A stretch of 11,074 nucleotides of DNA. Source: DYMC01 sp035406705. Lineage in GTDB: Bacteria > Verrucomicrobiota > Lentisphaeria > Victivallales > GWF2-50-93. How positions within the stretch are numbered: position 1 is the first letter of the stretch; every line of letters starts with the position of its first letter. Both the position numbers and the translations under genes were made by a program. The notes beneath the pieces are model-generated. The model saw only the letters and a program-made list of their open reading frames with translations. It was not told the DNA's origin and searched no databases. Of the stretch, positions 7,637-11,074 are shown piece after piece. The stretch spans positions 1 to 11,074 of the forward strand of contig CAYRRM010000058.1 in NCBI GenBank assembly GCA_964426675.1, written 5' to 3'.

Positions 7637-9142
7637 CTATTCTTTTGGTAATTGTTTTTTCATAATCTTGCCAACTTGATTCTTAGGTAATTCTGGGACG
7701 ATCTGTACAATGGGTATTTTGTAAGGTGAAAGACTTTTCTTGCAATGGTTTATTATATCTTCTTCTCTTGCCTTTCGTCCTGGTTTCAAGGCAACATAAG
7801 CTTTTGGCATTTCCCCTTTGTATTTGTCCGGGATGCCTATAACAGCTACCTCCAATACATCTGGATGATCTTGAATAATTTCTTCAATTTCTCTCGGATA
7901 TATATTATATCCGCCTGAGATAATTAAGTCAGAAGATCTCCCCGCTATAAAATAATAACCATCTTTATCTCTATACGCATGATCACCAGTATATACCCAA
8001 TTGCCTTTAAGCTTTTCTTTTGTTGCCTCAGGCATCTTGAAATATCCTTTCGTGGAATTCGGTCCTGAAAAGATCAACTCACCAGTTCTCCCTTCCGATA
8101 CTTCCTTTCCCTCTTCGTCAACGATTTTTACTGAAACTCCAGCAGCGCTAATTCCTATTGAACCCACCTTTTTCACACCATAAAATGGATTACATGTTAC
8201 AAGTCCTGTTGATTCAGTTAAACCATATACCTCTACTATTTCTACATTAGTCATCTCTAGCCATTTATTGTGAACTTCAATTGGTAATGGTGCTCCTCCC
8301 GAGAGACCAAACCTGAGAGAGCTAATGTCAAATTTTTGTTCACCTAAAACATTTAACATGTAGGCAAACATTGTAGGCACACCTGGAATCCACGTTCCCT
8401 TATATTTTTCAGTTAGTCCCAATACTGTTTTTGGATTAAACCGCTCTACCATCACAATTGCACTTCCACACATAATTGGCGAAAAGAATCCACTGGCAAT
8501 TGAAAAGACATGACAAAGAGGAAGTGAGTTAATACAGACATCTGTTTCCCTTAGACCATAAGTCTGCGCCATAACTGGGGCAGTAAAAATAAAATTTCCA
8601 TGTGTCAATATGACACCCTTTGGTTTACCGGTAGTTCCTGATGTGTAAATAAGGAAGGCAACATCATCATTGTTCAGTTCAGCCAGTTCGTAACGATGTT
8701 CTTTAATATCCATAGATTTTGAAAATGAATTATAATATGTATCTTCGCCATTCCTAGAAATTACTATGATCTTATTTTTATCTATAAAATCTTTTATTTC
8801 ATTAATTAATGTATCATGGACATAAGATGTGAAAATAATTCTTGCTTCAGAATCACCTAGTATGTATTTAACTTCACTAGCAGTATAAGATGGGTTTATT
8901 GGAGTTACCACTGCCCCGGCTTTTAGAATAGAATAATATGCAACAAGAACCTCATTATGATTGGGGTGAAGAACAGCAATTCTTTCCCCTTTTTTTACTT
9001 TTAAATCTTTGAGACCTTGCGCTATTATATCAGTTATATCGTCATATTTTTTATACGAGTAATGTTCACCATATTCAGAATGAAGTAAAGTCCTCTCACT
9101 GAATTTAGCTACTTTCTCTTTTAAAATATAATTAAGATTCAT
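7637..9142 (-). CDS. AMP-forming acyl-CoA ligase (class I adenylate-forming enzyme)
   Basis: A 501-residue ligase, first gene of the operon. The adenylation motifs are complete: the P-loop YTSGTTGKPKG at 166-176, YGLTE at 306-310, YTGD at 384-387, the hinge region GRSSDLIISGGYNIYPREIE at 401-420, and the C-terminal catalytic lysine K492 in NQVGKIMKK. It should activate a carboxylic acid to its acyl-AMP and then to the CoA thioester. Overall sequence resembles medium/long-chain fatty-acid and CaiC-like ligases, but substrate preference in this superfamily is not predictable by eye. The start codon at 9142 is supported by a GAGG about 8 bases upstream, and the next gene follows after 13 bp. The upstream region carries palindromes that may regulate it. 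The enzyme is cytoplasmic and likely commits the imported acid to the pathway. Confidence 0.95.
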   Translation of the reverse strand: MNLNYILKEKVAKFSERTLLHSEYGEHYSYKKYDDITDIIAQGLKDLKVKKGERIAVLHPNHNEVLVAYYSILKAGAVVTPINPSYTASEVKYILGDSEARIIFTSYVHDTLINEIKDFIDKNKIIVISRNGEDTYYNSFSKSMDIKEHRYELAELNNDDVAFLIYTSGTTGKPKGVILTHGNFIFTAPVMAQTYGLRETDVCINSLPLCHVFSIASGFFSPIMCGSAIVMVERFNPKTVLGLTEKYKGTWIPGVPTMFAYMLNVLGEQKFDISSLRFGLSGGAPLPIEVHNKWLEMTNVEIVEVYGLTESTGLVTCNPFYGVKKVGSIGISAAGVSVKIVDEEGKEVSEGRTGELIFSGPNSTKGYFKMPEATKEKLKGNWVYTGDHAYRDKDGYYFIAGRSSDLIISGGYNIYPREIEEIIQDHPDVLEVAVIGIPDKYKGEMPKAYVALKPGRKAREEDIINHCKKSLSPYKIPIVQIVPELPKNQVGKIMKKQLPKE

Positions 9143-9154
9143 GATGAACCTCGG

Positions 9155-9167
9155 ATCAATTTTTGAT
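9155..9167. repeat. 13-bp palindrome near the ligase start (ATCAA-TTT-TTGAT)
   Basis: The arms ATCAA and TTGAT are perfect inverted repeats around three T. The site sits 13 bases upstream of the ligase start codon, just before the ribosome-binding site, where a bound protein or a small RNA hairpin would block expression. A role as an operator is inference; the element is short and AT-rich. Confidence 0.4.
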
Positions 9168-9220
9168 TAATGAATCGGCTTAAAAAATAAAAAAAGCAAT
9201 ATTATTTGTATTATATATAT

Positions 9221-9240
9221 ATTATATATTAATATATAAT
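9221..9240. repeat. 20-bp perfect AT-only palindrome
   Basis: ATTATATATT is followed directly by its exact reverse complement with no spacer. It lies inside a run of A and T only (9209-9240) about 80 bp upstream of the ligase start, and it includes one candidate TATAAT box. It could be a dimer-binding site for a regulator or an easily melted promoter segment. Chance palindromy is more likely in AT-only DNA than elsewhere. Confidence 0.5.
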
Positions 9241-9357
9241 CGTTAAGTTTTAAGAAAATAGGGTATACTGAACCCCATGGGTACTGGACATGCCCAATGT
9301 GTAGAGGTTAGACTCTTTGCATAAGCAGAGAGAAACCTTTAAGCAGGAGGTACAGGG

Positions 9358-9644
9358 ATGAAGCAAAGAAAATGGATAGGAGAAGAAAAAGTAGCAATAG
9401 TCCTTGGGGGCTAAAGGAGAAGAGGTCTGTAGCTGAAATATGCAGGGAGCATAAGATCAGCCAGACTCTTTATTACAGATGGAGGGATAAGTTTCTTGAG
9501 TCAGGCAAGAAGAGGTTAATCAACGGATCATCTGATGATAATCATTACAGGGCAGAGATAGAAAAGCTTCAGAAGATAATAGGTAAGCAGGCGATACAGA
9601 TAGAGATTTTAAAAAAAACGGAGGAGCTACTGGGGACAAGATAG
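9358..9644 (+). pseudogene. IS3-family transposase OrfA, frameshifted near its start
   Basis: The natural start is the ATG at 9358, 7 bases after a perfect AGGAGG. It reads MKQRKWIGEEKVAIVLGG and then meets TAA at 9412. The expected family sequence resumes one frame over from the G-run at 9406-9410 (LKEKRSVAEICREHKISQTLYYRWRDKF), so one G appears to be missing. The remaining part shows the helix-turn-helix of IS3 OrfA and a C-terminal leucine-zipper-like helix (EIEKLQKIIGKQAIQIEILKK). A run of eight A at 9611-9618, followed by CGGAGGAG, precedes the OrfA stop, and the -1 frame is open from there into OrfB. This is the arrangement of programmed -1 frameshifting in IS3 elements. A shorter start at 9372 is possible but lacks a good ribosome-binding site. 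Confidence 0.85.
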
Positions 9645-10139
9645 AGGCTGTGGAAATGCTAAAAGGATTAGGCTATAAGGTAAAAGATGCTTGTATTGCG
9701 GTTGGTATTTCGGTGGGTATATATGGTAATCGTATTGGACTGGTATACAAAGAAGATAGTAGGCTGGAATCTCTCATTGAGGAGCAGAGCGGGAGAATGG
9801 AAGGAAGCATTAGAGAGAGCAGTAAACAAGGAATTTCCCAATGGTGTAAGAGGATCAGGATTAAAACTAATAAGTGACAATGGTTGTCAGCCCACATCGA
9901 CTTCATTTATGAGGGATATGGCGACACTTGGCATTGAGCAGATATTTACCAGTTACGATAATCCGAAGGGCAATGCAGAAACTTAAGAGGATGATGAGGA
10001 CGATGCAAAGGAAAAAATAGGCGTTTGGATAGAGGGCTGGTACAACAAGGTTTATGTTCACTCAAAACTTGGTTATAAGAGTCCAGAAGAGTTTGAATCT
10101 GAGAACTTTAGTAAGGAGAAGATAAATAAAGCAGCATGA
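9644..10139 (+). pseudogene. IS3-family transposase OrfB, with two internal deletions and a stop
   Basis: The first piece (GTG at 9650, VEMLKGLGYKVKDACIAVGIS) is the N-terminus of OrfB. At about 9710 it jumps, with a frame change, into the middle of the rve integrase core (WVYMVIVLDWYTKKIVGW), so roughly 90 residues including the first catalytic Asp are missing. The second Asp is kept (LISDNGCQPTSTSF). At GNAET the frame meets TAA at 9984-9986 where the catalytic Glu and RMMRT should follow; RMMRTMQ is still readable one frame over. A second deletion then joins it to the C-terminal segment (KEKIGVWIEGWYNKVYVHSKLGY), ending at TGA 10137-10139. With the first Asp and the Glu lost, it cannot be catalytic. 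Confidence 0.88.
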
Positions 10140-10168
10140 CCTCTACACTCTTAGGGCATAAAAATGTC

Positions 10169-10197
10169 TTGACGAATGGGGTGCAGTACACTGTATG
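10169..10197 (+). promoter_or_regulatory. Possible outward -35 box in the IS3 right end
   Basis: TTGACG (10169-10174, 5 of 6 to the -35 consensus) lies just inside the IS end and points toward the glycosylase gene. The hexamer 17 bp downstream (TGTATG, 10192-10197) is a poor -10. Outward -35 boxes in IS3-family ends are known to make hybrid promoters with flanking DNA. Here it is only a weak possibility. Confidence 0.25.
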
Positions 10198-10284
10198 TAA
10201 CACTTCGTTCAAAAAACTTTTTTGCCCATTACAAAGTCTGCGGATGTTAATCTGAAATTAAAAATTATATAATAAGTAGTAAAG
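10191..10284 (+). promoter_or_regulatory. Upstream region of the glycosylase gene
   Basis: These 94 AT-rich bases lie between the IS end and the glycosylase start. A TATAAT occurs at 10268-10273, but that would leave only a few bases of leader, and the sequence 17 bp upstream (TGTTAA) is a poor -35. The start at 10285 has only a weak ribosome-binding site (AAGTAGTAAAG). Leaderless or weak expression is possible. Confidence 0.3.
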
Positions 10285-10722
10285 ATGCGTTTATGGTCTA
10301 TTCACCCAGAGTATTTAGATACCAAAGGGCTCTTGGCTGTCTGGAGGGAAGGATTGCTTGCCAGGAAAGTTTTGGAAGGAAAAACAAAGGGTTACAAGAA
10401 TCATCCACAACTCGAACGGTTTAAAAATACAAAGGACCCCGTTATTTATATCGATGGATATCTCTATCAGATTCTCTTAGAGGCAAAAAAAAGGGGCTAT
10501 AAATTTGATGAAAGCAAGGTAAAAAACTTAGAATTAACTGATAGGATTCCAGTGACTCAGGGACAAATAGAATATGAATTTCAACTTCTTTTGAACAAAC
10601 TCAAGAAGAGAAATCCAGAAAAATACAAAGAAATCGTAAACATCAATAAGATTGAAGTTAATCCAGCATTTAAACTAATAGAAGGGGAAATAGAACCCTG
10701 GGAGAAAACATGTCTGTCTTAA
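10285..10722 (+). CDS. Pyrimidine dimer DNA glycosylase / endonuclease V family protein
   Basis: A 145-residue cytoplasmic protein that begins MRLWSIHPEYLDTKGLLAVWREGLLA, the hallmark opening of the bacterial branch of the Pyr_excise family (PF03013), related to phage T4 endonuclease V (DenV). In T4 the catalytic Glu lies near residue 23, in YRELPRV; Glu22 in WREGL is at the matching place here. A basic segment follows (GKTKGYKNHPQLERFK), suited to DNA binding. Length is typical for the family. The known activity of T4 endonuclease V is excision of UV-induced cyclobutane pyrimidine dimers using the N-terminal amino group as nucleophile. Here residue 2 is Arg, so the initiator Met is unlikely to be removed, and the nucleophile question is open for this branch. 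It stands alone, downstream of the IS3-family element, with no visible link to the catabolic operon. Confidence 0.85.
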   Translation: MRLWSIHPEYLDTKGLLAVWREGLLARKVLEGKTKGYKNHPQLERFKNTKDPVIYIDGYLYQILLEAKKRGYKFDESKVKNLELTDRIPVTQGQIEYEFQLLLNKLKKRNPEKYKEIVNINKIEVNPAFKLIEGEIEPWEKTCLS

Positions 10723-11074
10723 GACCTTTTCCATTAAATAAAATATACTTTTGAAGTTTTATAGTCTAAAGCGTTATGGTGTTTGTCATTTTGTAAGTGA
10801 AATAGGTCCCTAAGTTTTATTCTGTTTCCCAGACATCAACGCAGTCTTTAAGATAAACCTCTTACCTCTTCGTACTTGAGACTTCCCTATAATCTTACTA
10901 TGAAGATGCAATCAAATTCCCTTCTCCTTCAGAAATTCAGGTGTGGAATTTAAAGTGCCATAAATGAGTTTTTGATATTGATTTTTTATGAATGATGATA
11001 AGCATTTCAAATGTTCTGGATGTCTTGATGAGCCTTATGTCCAATTTCAGCTCATTATAGCCACAATTCACAAT
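10723..11074. other. Region without a recognised gene
   Basis: About 350 AT-rich bases follow the glycosylase stop. I see no tRNA, no clear terminator hairpin with a T-run, and no recognisable protein. On the minus strand a frame is open from the window edge to a TGA at 10937-10939 (46 codons, reading RLIKTSRTFEMLIIIHKK in part). It could be the end of a gene entering from the right or simply chance; it matches nothing I know. Confidence 0.5.

Larger units (their letters stand above)
9143..9263 (-). promoter_or_regulatory. Probable promoter and control region of the catabolic operon
   Basis: This 121-base stretch between the ligase start and the IS3-family left end is extremely AT-rich. On the minus strand, two TATAAT sequences occur (9226-9221 and 9215-9210), either of which could be a -10 box. 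No convincing -35 stands at the standard distance (TTAACG at 9246-9241 is a poor candidate). Two palindromes lie in it and are listed separately. Because the IS ends only about 120 bp from the start codon, the native promoter may be trimmed. Confidence 0.45.
9264..10190 (+). mobile_element. Non-autonomous, internally deleted IS3-family element (copy 2)
   Basis: The ends are imperfect inverted repeats: TATACTGAACCCCAT at 9264-9278, and TGTACTGCACCCCAT read on the minus strand from 10190 to 10176 (13 of 15 match). The left tip reads TA where IS3-family ends normally begin TG, so the left end is probably damaged. At 927 bp it is well below the usual 1.2-1.5 kb because two parts of the second transposase frame are deleted. 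Flanking bases (GGG on the left, CTG on the right) show no target duplication. Its right 55 bp are identical to bases 1-55. It carries the two decayed transposase frames listed separately and separates the operon control region from the DNA-repair gene. Confidence 0.9.

Noticed and set aside
10210..10224. CAAAAAA-C-TTTTTTG inverted repeat upstream of the glycosylase
   Set aside because: The stem is almost all A-T with a one-base centre, so it cannot form a stable terminator, and such runs are common in this AT-rich DNA.
10716..10725. GTCTTAAGAC palindrome overlapping the glycosylase stop, followed by four T
   Set aside because: The perfect 10-bp palindrome has no loop and only a short T stretch, so it is not a credible intrinsic terminator.
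1..11074. CRISPR array, tRNA genes, defence or secretion system
   Set aside because: No regularly spaced repeats, no tRNA-like fold and no corresponding protein motifs were seen on either strand.

Overview
The window is AT-rich chromosomal DNA from a bacterium, most likely a strict anaerobe. A Desulfobacterota-like (former deltaproteobacterial) host is my best guess. The guess rests on the PAS-PAS-LuxR regulator type, the enoate-reductase-like iron-sulfur flavoenzyme next to an acyl-CoA dehydrogenase, and the insertion-sequence types. No ribosomal or other taxonomic marker is present, so the assignment is inference.

Layout, left to right. Bases 1-55 are the right tip of an IS3-family element whose body lies outside the window. 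It abuts a decayed, 5'-truncated IS630-family transposase (56-747). A PAS-PAS-LuxR transcription regulator follows (772-1962, + strand). It converges on a six-gene minus-strand operon (9142 down to 2010). In transcription order the operon encodes an AMP-forming acyl-CoA ligase, an acyl-CoA dehydrogenase, an amidohydrolase-2 family TIM-barrel enzyme, a sodium:solute symporter, a small two-helix membrane protein, and a 643-residue Old-Yellow-Enzyme/Fe-S/FAD reductase of the 2,4-dienoyl-CoA reductase or enoate reductase type. Gaps between genes are 6-25 bp, and most starts have strong ribosome-binding sites. Upstream of the operon is a very AT-rich control region containing two palindromes (about 9143-9263). 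Next comes a deleted, non-autonomous 927-bp IS3-family element (9264-10190), then a complete pyrimidine-dimer DNA glycosylase gene (10285-10722), then about 350 bp with no recognised gene.

How the genes may work together (inference): the symporter and its small partner import an organic acid, the ligase makes its CoA thioester, the dehydrogenase introduces an alpha,beta double bond, and the OYE-type enzyme reduces or isomerises an unsaturated intermediate. The amidohydrolase performs a hydrolysis, hydration or decarboxylation. No hydratase, hydroxyacyl-CoA dehydrogenase, thiolase or ETF is present, so the pathway must be completed elsewhere and the substrate cannot be read from the sequence. 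The PAS-LuxR protein is the natural candidate for local regulator.

The main structural point is that the regulator and operon lie between two same-orientation IS3-family right ends that are identical over 55 bp (1-55 and 10136-10190). This is a composite-transposon-like or recombinationally excisable arrangement of about 10.1 kb. I did not see a system that is clearly without precedent. The most distinctive content is the catabolic operon with its uncharacterised small membrane protein, and its position between IS copies.
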